Positions 7,888 to 15,347 of a DNA stretch of 36,693 bases are shown piece after piece. Under the pieces are notes generated by a model that saw only the letters and a program-made list of their open reading frames with translations, was not told the origin of the DNA and made no database searches. The number at the start of each line of letters is the position of its first letter. Within the stretch, counting starts at the first letter, position 1. The DNA comes from Candidatus Sumerlaeota bacterium (lineage in GTDB: Bacteria > Sumerlaeota > Sumerlaeia > JADFCW01). The stretch is taken from the NCBI GenBank assembly GCA_017161705.1, contig JADFCW010000025.1, positions 1-36,693 on the forward strand, written 5' to 3'. Position numbers and translations under genes: made by a program.

Positions 7888-9525
7888 ATGAACCCTATTT
7901 GGCCCGCTTACCTTGCCCGCGACGAACGCCTGGCCGATTTTTTCCTCCACTGGCCGGGCGACTGGGATTCGGCCGAAGCGTTGCGCCAGGACCGGCCGGC
8001 GCCACCGCTCGATCCGTCCGCTCTCGATCACCTACACCAGGCGCATGCGGCCTGGGGGGTTTCTCCGCGTGCCGCCCAACGCATTGACCTTTTGGGCGAT
8101 CCCAATACGCGCGTGGTTGCCACGGGCCAGCAAGCCGGCCTGCTCGGCGGCCCGCTTTTTACCCTCTACAAAGCCATCGCTGCCGTCCGCTGGGCCGAAC
8201 GGCTCGAACGCGAGCGAGGCGCCCCGGTTGTGCCGGTCTTCTGGGTCGCTTCCGAGGATGCCGATTTCGACGAGGTGCGCTCGTTCCGGTGGCCGGATGC
8301 CGAGGGCCGCTGGCAGCGATACGAATACCGCCCCGCCGCCTACCGCCCGGGCCAACCGGTTCACGACATTCCCGTCGAACTTCATCTGGCCGGCGACCTT
8401 GCCGATGTTTTTGCGCGCACGCGGCAAACTGAATTCACTGCAGCGCTGCGTGAACAGACCCACACGCTTATTGCCGCCTCCGACACGCTCGAAACGTTGT
8501 TTGTCCAAACTCTCGCATGGCTACTAGGCGACCGCGCGCCGGTATTTGTTTCCCCCCGCATGGCGTGGGTCCGCCGGGGCGCGGCCCGTCTTCTGGCGCG
8601 CGAACTAGCCGAGCCGGGCAAATCGAGCCGCCGCATCATCGCCGCCGGCGAGCGCCTGGCGTCGCGCGGTTTCGCACCCTCGCTCCATCGCCGGCCCGAG
8701 CATGTGAACGCTTTTGTTCTCCGCGGCGGTCTGCGGCACAAGATCCTTTTCAGGGGCGGAGCATTCGAGGCCATCGCGCCTTCCGGCGCCCGCGAACGCA
8801 TGGAACCCGCGCGTTTGCTTGCCGAACTCGAAGACGACCCCGGCCGCTTTGGCCTCAACGTGGCCACGCGACCTATCGTACAGGACGCCCTGCTGCCCAC
8901 GGTGGCCGCGGTTGCGGGGCCGGGCGAGGTCGCCTATTTTGCCCAGCTGCGCGAGGTCTACGAATTCTTCGACGTTCCCATGCCGGTTATTCTTCCGCGG
9001 CCGCAGGTTTGTTTGATCGAGCCGCGCGTCGAGCGGGCGCTCGGCCGGTTGCATATTGCTCTCGAAGCCCTTGCGCCGACCCTTGGAGAGTCGCCCGCCG
9101 CCTTCGATGCCCTGGCCCAGGGCGCCGTCGAACCTTGGGATATCGAGCAAGCCCTTCGCGACATTCGCAAACAGATGAACGACGCACTGGAATTCGCCGC
9201 CTCGCGCGTGGACTGCTCCGACCCGGCCGTTGCCCGCGCGCTCGAACGCCTGCGCGAGTCCCTCGCCGTCGGCTTGGACAAACTGGCCGAACGTCAGCGT
9301 CACGCTGCCGCCTCGCGCGACCAGGACCTGCACCGCGCGGTCGAAACGGCTCGCACGTCGCTTTGGCCCGACGGCCTGATGCAGGAACGCGCGGCTACCA
9401 TATTTTTCCCTTTCCTCAACCTATTTGGCCGGCCGCTGATCGAACACTTGTACGAGGCCATTGCCATAGACCCGACAGCGGTTCAGCCCATAGTGCTCTC
9501 GGCCTTGCCGTCCGCGCGGCATTAG
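7888..9525 (+). CDS. bshC: Putative bacillithiol synthase BshC (cysteine-adding enzyme)
   Basis: This 545-residue protein matches BshC in length and motifs: VVATGQQAGLLGGPLFTLYK (about residues 76-95) and PVFWVASEDADFDEV (about 117-130). The C-terminal half is rich in coiled coil, as in the family. BshC adds cysteine to glucosamine-malate to make bacillithiol, a low-molecular-weight thiol. The ATG at 7888 gives the usual family N-terminus, though its ribosome site (AGGA, 12 bases upstream) is weak; the frame extends to a TTG at 7834 overlapping the MFS stop. The PIG-L enzyme at 3.4 kb could supply the preceding step. No BshA is recognised here. Confidence 0.88.
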   Translation: MNPIWPAYLARDERLADFFLHWPGDWDSAEALRQDRPAPPLDPSALDHLHQAHAAWGVSPRAAQRIDLLGDPNTRVVATGQQAGLLGGPLFTLYKAIAAVRWAERLERERGAPVVPVFWVASEDADFDEVRSFRWPDAEGRWQRYEYRPAAYRPGQPVHDIPVELHLAGDLADVFARTRQTEFTAALREQTHTLIAASDTLETLFVQTLAWLLGDRAPVFVSPRMAWVRRGAARLLARELAEPGKSSRRIIAAGERLASRGFAPSLHRRPEHVNAFVLRGGLRHKILFRGGAFEAIAPSGARERMEPARLLAELEDDPGRFGLNVATRPIVQDALLPTVAAVAGPGEVAYFAQLREVYEFFDVPMPVILPRPQVCLIEPRVERALGRLHIALEALAPTLGESPAAFDALAQGAVEPWDIEQALRDIRKQMNDALEFAASRVDCSDPAVARALERLRESLAVGLDKLAERQRHAAASRDQDLHRAVETARTSLWPDGLMQERAATIFFPFLNLFGRPLIEHLYEAIAIDPTAVQPIVLSALPSARH

Positions 9526-9580
9526 CATTCGGCATACTCGGATCGAAAATATGCGAATCAAAAATGCCCGGAGTTCCTTC

Positions 9581-9609
9581 TTGACACGCCCGATCCCCGT
9601 GGCTCAATT
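9581..9609 (+). promoter_or_regulatory. Candidate promoter for the zapB-like/zapA/recA cluster
   Basis: TTGACA (9581-9586) is followed after 17 bases by TCAATT (9604-9609). The -10 match is weak. The inferred start near 9616 would give a 30-base leader to the ATG at 9645. Confidence 0.35.
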
Positions 9610-9644
9610 TCCATAGAGATTCGGCTGTACAGGAGTCTTTGCAG

Positions 9645-9947
9645 ATGATTCCCGAAGGGTTGGACGAGCTGGAACGCCGCATAACGGGCTTGCTCGAGCA
9701 TTATCGTGCGGCGCGCGAGCAGCTGCGCCAGACCGAAAGCCGCCTCGAAGCCTGCGAAAGCGAGCGCGCGCGCCTGGCCGAGGAAAACGATCGGTTGCGC
9801 GTCCGCGTCGCCGAGCTCGAAACCGAACAGGCCAGCCGCAGCAGCCGCGAGGAAGTAGTCCGCAATCGGCTGCAGCAAATCCTCGGCCAGATTGACTCGC
9901 TCGAGGCCGAGATTGCCAGGATGGAAACCTCCGGCCATGAATCCTGA
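9645..9947 (+). CDS. ZapB-like short coiled-coil protein
   Basis: The 100-residue protein is almost entirely predicted coiled coil: regular heptads from EGLDELERRITGLLEHY through LEAEIARMETSG, rich in Glu, Arg and Leu. It resembles ZapB, TolA-like or other cell-division coiled coils in size and composition. The assignment rests mainly on its position directly upstream of, and overlapping, a ZapA-like gene. The ATG at 9645 has AGGAG nine bases upstream; a TTG six bases earlier is less likely. Its stop lies 11 bases inside the zapA start, implying coupling. Confidence 0.75.
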   Translation: MIPEGLDELERRITGLLEHYRAAREQLRQTESRLEACESERARLAEENDRLRVRVAELETEQASRSSREEVVRNRLQQILGQIDSLEAEIARMETSGHES

Positions 9948-10251
9948 CAAGCGAACGGAAATTTCCATCGGCGGGCAGGTTTTCAAGCTGCGCTGCGCCG
10001 AAGGCGAGGAGGACAAACTCCGCGAAGCCGCCGCTCTGGTGGATGCCAAAATCGCGGAGCTGGGCCGCGCCACCGGCATTGTGGATAGCCTGCGGCTGGC
10101 CCTTCTGGCTGCATTTCACTTTGCCTACGAGCAAGCCGGCCGCGAGGAGAAAAACTTTCAAAAATCTTCCGAATACAAAAAACTCCAGAAACGCTTGAAG
10201 CAGTTGGTCGAGCAGATTGATTCAGGGCTTTCTCCGGGCAAGTCCAGGTGA
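9937..10251 (+). CDS. zapA: Cell division protein ZapA
   Basis: This 104-residue protein has the ZapA pattern. A short beta segment (TEISIGGQVFKLRC) is followed by EEDKLREAAALVDAKIAEL, then a helix with the alanine-rich core LRLALLAAFHFAYE and a basic coiled-coil C-terminus. ZapA binds and bundles FtsZ at the division ring, and in some bacteria works with ZapB. The start at 9937 is favoured because homology begins there; the open frame upstream lies in the preceding gene. The tight overlap with the coiled-coil gene supports a division role for both. Confidence 0.85.
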   Translation: MNPDKRTEISIGGQVFKLRCAEGEEDKLREAAALVDAKIAELGRATGIVDSLRLALLAAFHFAYEQAGREEKNFQKSSEYKKLQKRLKQLVEQIDSGLSPGKSR

Positions 10252-10260
10252 GGTGCAACC

Positions 10261-10512
10261 ATGCGGACAAGTGATGCGCCCCGACCGCCGTGGCTCGCGC
10301 TTCTCCGCGTATTATGGATAGGACTCTCAGCCTTGGCGGCGTTGTATTTGGGAGCCGAAATTCTTTGGTTCCTCGGATGGCCCATAGCCGGAGTGCACCA
10401 ATGGACCATCTCGATAGGGGGCCTAACCGTCAAAGTCTGGTGCCTGTGGGTAGTGATCCCGTTCGGCCTTGCCTCGGCGTGGGCTGCGGCCCATTGGCGG
10501 CGCAAGCAATAA
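10261..10512 (+). CDS. Small two-helix membrane protein
   Basis: An 83-residue protein with two hydrophobic segments (about residues 11-36 and 55-77) and a basic C-terminal tail (HWRRKQ). AGGTGAGG lies just upstream of the ATG. It begins nine bases after zapA and ends 18 bases before recA, so it is probably co-transcribed with them. No family is recognised. Confidence 0.65.
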   Translation: MRTSDAPRPPWLALLRVLWIGLSALAALYLGAEILWFLGWPIAGVHQWTISIGGLTVKVWCLWVVIPFGLASAWAAAHWRRKQ

Positions 10513-10530
10513 GAAGGAAGGAGAGAGACC

Positions 10531-11562
10531 GTGAGTCCGGATGTGGATGACAAGCGAAAGGCGTTGGAACTGGCCCTGACCCAGATCGAGCGCAGTCACG
10601 GCAAGGGCAGCATCATGCGGTACGGGGAGAGGCCGGCTGTCGAGGGCGTGTCGGTCATTCCGTCGGGCGCGCTGTCGCTCGACTGGGCGCTGGGGGTGTG
10701 GGGCTATCCGCGCGGGCGGATTGTCGAGATTTTTGGTCCGGAAGCCTCGGGCAAAACGACCCTCGCGCTTCACGCGGTGGCCGAAGCGCAGCGACAGGGA
10801 GGGGTAGCCGCCTACATTGACGCGGAGCACGCCGTGGACCCCACCTATACAAAGAACCTCGGCGTCAATCTCGACGCTCTGCTGATCTCGCAGCCGGACA
10901 CGGGCGAACAGGCGCTGGACATTGTCGAAACGCTGGTCCGGAGCAATGCGCTCGATATTATTGTCATAGACTCAGTGGCGGCGCTCTCGCCCAAGGCGGA
11001 GATCGAGGGCGAGATGGGCGATTCGTTTGTCGGGCTTCAGGCACGGATGATGTCGCAGGCCCTGCGCAAGTTGACCGCGGCGATTAGCCGATCAGGCACG
11101 TGCACAATTTTCATCAATCAAATCCGCGAGAAAATCGGCGTGATGTTCGGGCCGAGCGAGACCACGCCCGGCGGCCGCGCGCTCAAGTTTTACGCCTCCG
11201 TACGCGTGGACGTGCGACGGATCGCTTCGCTGAAAGAAGGGGAAGAAAACGTCGGCAATCGCGTGCGCGCGCGCGTGGTGAAAAACAAAATGGCCGCGCC
11301 GTTCAAGGAGGCCGAGTTCGACATTCTGTTCGGCAAGGGGATTTCGGCCGCGGGCGATCTGCTCGATCTGGCGGTCAAGCACCACATCGTGGAGAAAAGC
11401 GGCGCGTGGTTTTCTTTCGACAAGACCCGCCTTGGACAAGGCCGCGAGAACACGTGCGCGTTTCTCATCGGCAACGCCGACGTCCGCCAGGCCATCGAGA
11501 CCAAAGTCAAAGAGAAACTCGGCCATCCGAGCGTTCTGAAAAAAGCAGAAACCAAAACCTGA
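10531..11562 (+). CDS. recA: Recombinase RecA
   Basis: The 343-residue protein is a full-length RecA. It has Walker [10 protein letters not shown] (residues 69-77), IDAEHAVDP, the [20 protein letters not shown] Walker B region, and L1/L2 DNA-binding segments including QALRKLT and [18 protein letters not shown]. It polymerises on single-stranded DNA for strand exchange and activates LexA-type cleavage. The GTG start follows a strong GAAGGAAGGAGAG. A Trp-Gly-Tyr (GVWGYPRGR) replaces the usual Gly-Gly-Leu/Tyr in the loop before the P-loop, a minor oddity. It is downstream of the division genes rather than near recX or lexA, which are not seen here. Confidence 0.98.
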   Translation: MSPDVDDKRKALELALTQIERSHGKGSIMRYGERPAVEGVSVIPSGALSLDWALGVWGYPRGRIVEIFGPEASGKTTLALHAVAEAQRQGGVAAYIDAEHAVDPTYTKNLGVNLDALLISQPDTGEQALDIVETLVRSNALDIIVIDSVAALSPKAEIEGEMGDSFVGLQARMMSQALRKLTAAISRSGTCTIFINQIREKIGVMFGPSETTPGGRALKFYASVRVDVRRIASLKEGEENVGNRVRARVVKNKMAAPFKEAEFDILFGKGISAAGDLLDLAVKHHIVEKSGAWFSFDKTRLGQGRENTCAFLIGNADVRQAIETKVKEKLGHPSVLKKAETKT

Positions 11563-11563
11563 T

Positions 11564-12565
11564 TTGGCGACGCGGCCGGACTCTGGAACGGTGAAATCGC
11601 CGCCCCACCGATATCGTTCCTTCTCCTCTCACTTGCGCGAGATTTTTGGCTGCCGCGTGCATCGCGTGGCGGTGGATGCGGGCTTTACGTGCCCGACGCG
11701 CGACGGAACGCTGGGGCGCGGCGGATGTCTCTATTGCGAGGAAGCGGGATCGCGTGCGGCTTACGTCGAGCCGGCGCTGCCGATTCGCGAGCAGGTGCGG
11801 CACGGCATCGAGCATGTGCGCCGGCGGTACAAGGCCGAAAAGTTTCTGGTCTATTTTCAACCCTATACAAACACCTACGCGCCCGCCGAGCGGCTGCGCG
11901 CCCTTTATGACGAGGCGCTGGATCATCGCGATGTTGTGGGATTGATGATTGGGACCAGGCCGGATTATTTGGGGGATGCAGGCACGGAAAAAGCGACCCG
12001 CTGCCGCGCGGCCGCCCAACACACGCCCGCCCCGCTCGATCTTCTCGAAGAATATCATCGCCGAACCTATCTGTGGGTGGAATTGGGACTGCAGTCGGTC
12101 AATGACCAGACACTGCGATGGATCCGGCGAGGGCATGACTTTGCGGCGTTCGAACATGCGGCTGTTGCCGCCAGGGCGCGCGGTCTGCGGCTGTGCGCGC
12201 ATGTGATCGTGGGACTGCCGACGGACCGGCGCGAGGATCATCTGGCCGCGGCCGATGCGCTGAACCGCCTCGGTTTCGAGGGCGTGAAAATCCACTGCCT
12301 GTATGTCAGCCGCAAAGCGCCCCTGGGCGAAGTCTATGCCCGCGAGCCTTTCCCCCTGATGACGCGAGAAGAATATGTGGAGCGCGTGTGCGACATTCTG
12401 GAGCGGCTCAATCCCCGCATCGTCATTCATCGGTTGACCAGCGACGCCGACCGGCGCACGCTCATCGCGCCGCTGTGGTGTCTGGACAAAGGCGGCATCC
12501 TATCGGCTATTGATGCGGAACTAGCACGCCGCAACTCGCGGCAGGGAAGCCGGTATCGTCCATAA
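11564..12565 (+). CDS. TIGR01212/YhcC-family radical SAM protein
   Basis: The 333-residue protein has the family N-terminus RYRSFSSHLREIFGCRVHRV, then CPTRDGTLGRGGCLYC containing the [4Fe-4S] cysteines. Later come FLVYFQPYTNTYAP, IGTRPDY and WVELGLQSVNDQTLRWIRRG typical of this group. Family members cleave S-adenosylmethionine reductively; the physiological substrate of YhcC-type proteins is unsettled. The TTG at 11564 starts one base after the recA stop; an in-frame GTG at 11591 would lose nine non-conserved residues and is equally possible. A short insert (AGTEKATRCRAAAQHTPAP) after the SAM-binding region is unusual. Confidence 0.9.
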   Translation: MATRPDSGTVKSPPHRYRSFSSHLREIFGCRVHRVAVDAGFTCPTRDGTLGRGGCLYCEEAGSRAAYVEPALPIREQVRHGIEHVRRRYKAEKFLVYFQPYTNTYAPAERLRALYDEALDHRDVVGLMIGTRPDYLGDAGTEKATRCRAAAQHTPAPLDLLEEYHRRTYLWVELGLQSVNDQTLRWIRRGHDFAAFEHAAVAARARGLRLCAHVIVGLPTDRREDHLAAADALNRLGFEGVKIHCLYVSRKAPLGEVYAREPFPLMTREEYVERVCDILERLNPRIVIHRLTSDADRRTLIAPLWCLDKGGILSAIDAELARRNSRQGSRYRP

Positions 12566-12676
12566 TCGGCCATGACACACGATTGGCCGTGCTACATTAT
12601 TGAGCGTGATTTTCCAGGACGTGCCGAATGATGATTTTTTGCCGGTCGCTCGAAAGCGGGAAGAGAGTGTTTCTTT

Positions 12677-12791
12677 TTTGGAGTGCGGTAGCCATGCTAC
12701 CGCTTTGATCTGGTCCGTGGTGCTGGAGGCAACGTTTGGCTGAGCCGTCTGTGACTAAAGCAAAGCGGCAGCATGGCTGCCGCAGTCCAAA
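12677..12791 (+). repeat. 115-bp inverted-repeat element, copy 1 (inverted core)
   Basis: A left terminus (12677-12707) and right terminus (12761-12791), each 31 bp, are near-perfect inverted repeats; each also holds an internal palindrome (GCGGCAGCATGGCTGCCGC on the right). The 53-bp core (12708-12760) matches the reverse complement of the cores at 28.1 and 28.3 kb. The left flank GGGAAGAGAGTGTTTCTTTT and left terminus match those copies in the same orientation. No transposase is encoded. Confidence 0.9.
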
Positions 12792-12809
12792 ATAAAGGAG
12801 ATTTTACGG

Positions 12810-13067
12810 ATGAGCAGGTCGTTTGCCGTAATCGCGTGTCTATTCTGGATCATCGGACAGCGACTGGGCGCTAAAAAGTCCCGCTCCCGCTGGCCAATTT
12901 GCCGGCGCGGACAGTCGGGGCGGCTGTCTGTGGGAATTACCGGTTTCCAGCAGGCACGGCGGACAGACCTTTTGGAGAAAGACCTTGGCGAACTGGAAAT
13001 CGCCGACGGCCGGGTTGTGCTTGATTTGCCCGGCCGCGGCTTTGCCGGATTGCACTTGCTGCCGTGA
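12810..13067 (+). pseudogene. Possible remnant of a secreted protein gene
   Basis: The 85-codon frame has a good ribosome site (AAAGGAG, nine bases before ATG) just beyond the right end of the 115-bp repeat. It starts like a signal peptide (MSRSFAVIACLFWIIG). It then becomes basic and featureless and ends with TDLLEKDLGELEIADGRVVL and a Pro-Gly-Arg-Gly-Phe-Ala stretch. That end resembles the C-terminal beta strand of some glycoside hydrolases. I read it as a collapsed gene keeping its two ends, but it could be a short genuine protein. No family is recognised with confidence. Confidence 0.4.
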
Positions 13068-13102
13068 GCCGCAGCCTGCATTGCCGCAGAAGGAGGAGAT
13101 CA

Positions 13103-13921
13103 ATGAAACGAAGACGTGTGATCCTGCCATTGCTGATCCTGTATGCGGCGGCTTTGTGCGCCGCAGGTGAAGAAAGCAAGATTCCGCGCATCGCCGTGCT
13201 CAGCTACAATATCCATCATGGCGAAGGAATGGACGGGAAGATCAATCTGCCGCGGATTGCCGGGGTCATTCGCTCGGTCGCGCCCGACCTGGCGGCCGTT
13301 CAGGAAGTGGACCGAAAAACCCAGCGCTCAGGCGGCGTGGACCAGGCCGCGACACTTGCCCGACTCACGGGAATGGAAATGGTCTTTGGCCGCACGATTG
13401 ACTACCAGGGTGGCCAATACGGCAATATGATCCTATCGCGGCTGAACATTCGCGCCTCCGCCAATCATCCGCTGCCGTTCACCCAGGGGCGCGAACCGCG
13501 AGCCGTTCTGCGCGCCGAGGTGCTGTGGCCGGACGGCGAGGCCGCACCGCTCGATCCCGAGGGCATTGTGCTTTACGCCACGCATTTTGATCACACGCCG
13601 GATTCGACCGATCGGTTGGCAGCAGCCGCAGAAATCGAAAGACTGGCAAAAGCCGACGGCGACCGTCCCGCGCTCCTGGCCGGCGATTTGAACACCACGC
13701 CCGGCAGTCCGACGTTGGCCGTCCTGACGCGCCTGTGGACCATTGCCGAAACGGGCCGGCCGCTTTTTACCACGCCGGTGAAGCGTCCCCAGCGCCAGAT
13801 TGATTTCATTCTGTATCGTCCGAAGAGCCGCTGGCGCGTGCTCGAGGTGCGTGTTCTCGACGAGGCCGAGGCATCCGATCACCGCGCCATTCTGGCCGTG
13901 CTCGAACTCCTGCCCAAATGA
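13103..13921 (+). CDS. Secreted endonuclease/exonuclease/phosphatase-family protein
   Basis: The 272-residue protein has an N-terminal signal sequence (MKRRRVILPLLILYAAALCAAG) and a complete EEP fold. Signature motifs are SYNIHHGEG, AVQEVD (Glu68), GDLNTTPGSP (Gly194-Asn197), RQIDFILYR and SDHRAI (Asp259, His260). These residues bind the divalent metal and catalyse phosphodiester or phosphoester hydrolysis. Secretion and the compact size suggest extracellular nuclease, sphingomyelinase-like or phospho-sugar activity; the substrate is open. The ATG at 13103 has AAGGAGG close upstream; an upstream GTG is ignored. It converges on rpe. Confidence 0.92.
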   Translation: MKRRRVILPLLILYAAALCAAGEESKIPRIAVLSYNIHHGEGMDGKINLPRIAGVIRSVAPDLAAVQEVDRKTQRSGGVDQAATLARLTGMEMVFGRTIDYQGGQYGNMILSRLNIRASANHPLPFTQGREPRAVLRAEVLWPDGEAAPLDPEGIVLYATHFDHTPDSTDRLAAAAEIERLAKADGDRPALLAGDLNTTPGSPTLAVLTRLWTIAETGRPLFTTPVKRPQRQIDFILYRPKSRWRVLEVRVLDEAEASDHRAILAVLELLPK

Positions 13922-13972
13922 CAGAGTTTTGGAAAATCGCAGACGGCCGCGGAATTCCTTTTTACCGCTGCA

Positions 13973-14743
13973 TCAAGGCTCGGTCAGTTTGGGGGGCTGA
14001 TCGCCGTTATTGGGCGCGGCCAGAATTTGCCGCAGGCGCTTGACGTTCTCCACGACCTCGCCGTTGCGAAAGACTGTCGTGCCCATGACGAGAACTTCGG
14101 CGCCTGCGGCGGCGACCAGGCGGATGTTGGATTCATTGATGCCGCCGTCGGCCTGAATGAGGAACTGGAGTTTTTCCAGTTCGCGCAAGTGTTTCAACTC
14201 GCGAATCTTGCCCAGTGTGCGCGGCAGCAATTCCTGCCCGCCAAATCCCGGCTCGACCGTCATGATGAGCACCAGGTCCACCAGCTTGAGGACCGGCATG
14301 AGCACCCTGGTCGGTGTGCGCGGGCGGATGGACACGCCGACCCGCACGCGCTGGCGGCGCAAAAAGCGGCACAGCGCAACGGGATCCTTGCAGGCCTCGA
14401 TGTGAATGGTAACCAGCGACGAGCCGGCGGCGATGAACTCGCGCGCCAGAGGCAAAGGATTCTCCACCATCAGGTGCGTGTCATAAAACAAATCGGGCAC
14501 CGCTTGTTTGAGACAGCGAAAAACCGGCGGGCCGAGGGTCAGGTTGGGCACAAAATGGCCGTCCATGACGTCCACATGCACCCAGCGACAGCCGGCGCGC
14601 TCGACTTTCTTCAACTCGCGTTCGAGGTTGGCGAAATCGCTGGCCAGAATCGAAGGGGCAAAAGTTGCTTCGTTAAGTTTGGCCGGCAGAGTGTGGGACA
14701 ACCGCCGGCTGCGCGACTCCGGTTTGGGTATATTTTTACTCAT
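13973..14743 (-). CDS. rpe: Ribulose-phosphate 3-epimerase
   Basis: The 256-residue TIM-barrel enzyme interconverts ribulose-5-phosphate and xylulose-5-phosphate in the pentose phosphate pathway. Visible motifs are FAPSILASDF, HVDVMDGHFVPN (metal His56, Asp58), DTHLMVENP, VEPGFGGQ and QADGGIN. Compared with the usual length of about 220 it carries an extra basic N-terminus of about 24 residues before FAPSIL and a short C-terminal tail. The ATG at 14743 has AGGG seven bases upstream; the longer frame to 14902 lacks homology. One residue run, SIRPRTPTRVL, replaces the common alanine-containing LNPATP loop. Confidence 0.93.
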   Translation of the reverse strand: MSKNIPKPESRSRRLSHTLPAKLNEATFAPSILASDFANLERELKKVERAGCRWVHVDVMDGHFVPNLTLGPPVFRCLKQAVPDLFYDTHLMVENPLPLAREFIAAGSSLVTIHIEACKDPVALCRFLRRQRVRVGVSIRPRTPTRVLMPVLKLVDLVLIMTVEPGFGGQELLPRTLGKIRELKHLRELEKLQFLIQADGGINESNIRLVAAAGAEVLVMGTTVFRNGEVVENVKRLRQILAAPNNGDQPPKLTEP

Positions 14744-15232
14744 GGCAAAACCCTGTCGGGCGATAAAATAAAAAAGATGTAAGAATGAATTGCCCGCGGC
14801 ATCGCCCCGGCATTGATCGAACAGGCAGGACGGTCTGCAAAGGGCTGTCAGACCAGGGACTGGGAACTGGCGGATGAAAGACGCGCGATGGAAACGAGGC
14901 AATATCCCACCCTGCCGAAACGACGCGTGCCGCGATACCTACCAAAGCACAGTGAAGCATTGCAAGCGGGAAGTGCAAGAAAAAATGCCCCCAGCCGATT
15001 TTTCAGACCGCTCCGGAAATCAGAAAAGGGGCTCCTCTGGCGAAAGCCATCTTCTAAAAGGAATGCCCTGCCCAACGTCCGAAAGAATTTGCGGCTGAAG
15101 CGGAAGAGGATGCGGCCGGAGTAGAAGCCGACCCCTCCACTCGGCCCCGCAAGGAGATACGCGCCAGAGCAAAGACTGTATGCGATACACGGAAATTTGA
15201 AATACAGACAAGTCGCGCTCTGCGCTTGTATG
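14744..15232. other. Gene-free interval upstream of rpe
   Basis: I see no supportable gene here. Open frames on both strands are short, lack ribosome sites and show no recognisable motifs. The rpe leader holds a run of A/T (14763-14779), but no convincing promoter pair was found. Confidence 0.5.
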
Positions 15233-15271
15233 GAAAAAAAACGGGGCGAGAACATTTTGCGTTCTCACCCC
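15233..15271 (-). terminator. Rho-independent terminator of the large surface protein gene
   Basis: On the minus strand, GGGGTGAGAAC (15271-15261) pairs with GTTCTCGCCCC (15253-15243) through 11 bp with one G-U pair and a 7-base loop. A run of eight T follows (complement of 15241-15234). It is one of the clearest terminators in the window. Confidence 0.92.
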
Positions 15272-15278
15272 ACACTCG

Positions 15279-15312
15279 CCGGTCGGGCCGTCCGGGCAGG
15301 CGGCCCGACCGG
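15279..15312 (-). repeat. GC-rich perfect inverted repeat before terminator
   Basis: CCGGTCGGGCCG (15279-15290) and CGGCCCGACCGG (15301-15312) form a perfect 12-bp stem with a 10-base loop. It lies between the stop codon at 15348 and the terminator and would give the mRNA a second, very stable 3' hairpin. Confidence 0.8.
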
Positions 15313-15347
15313 GTACATGACCACGAAAGGAGACTAGAAACACGTGG

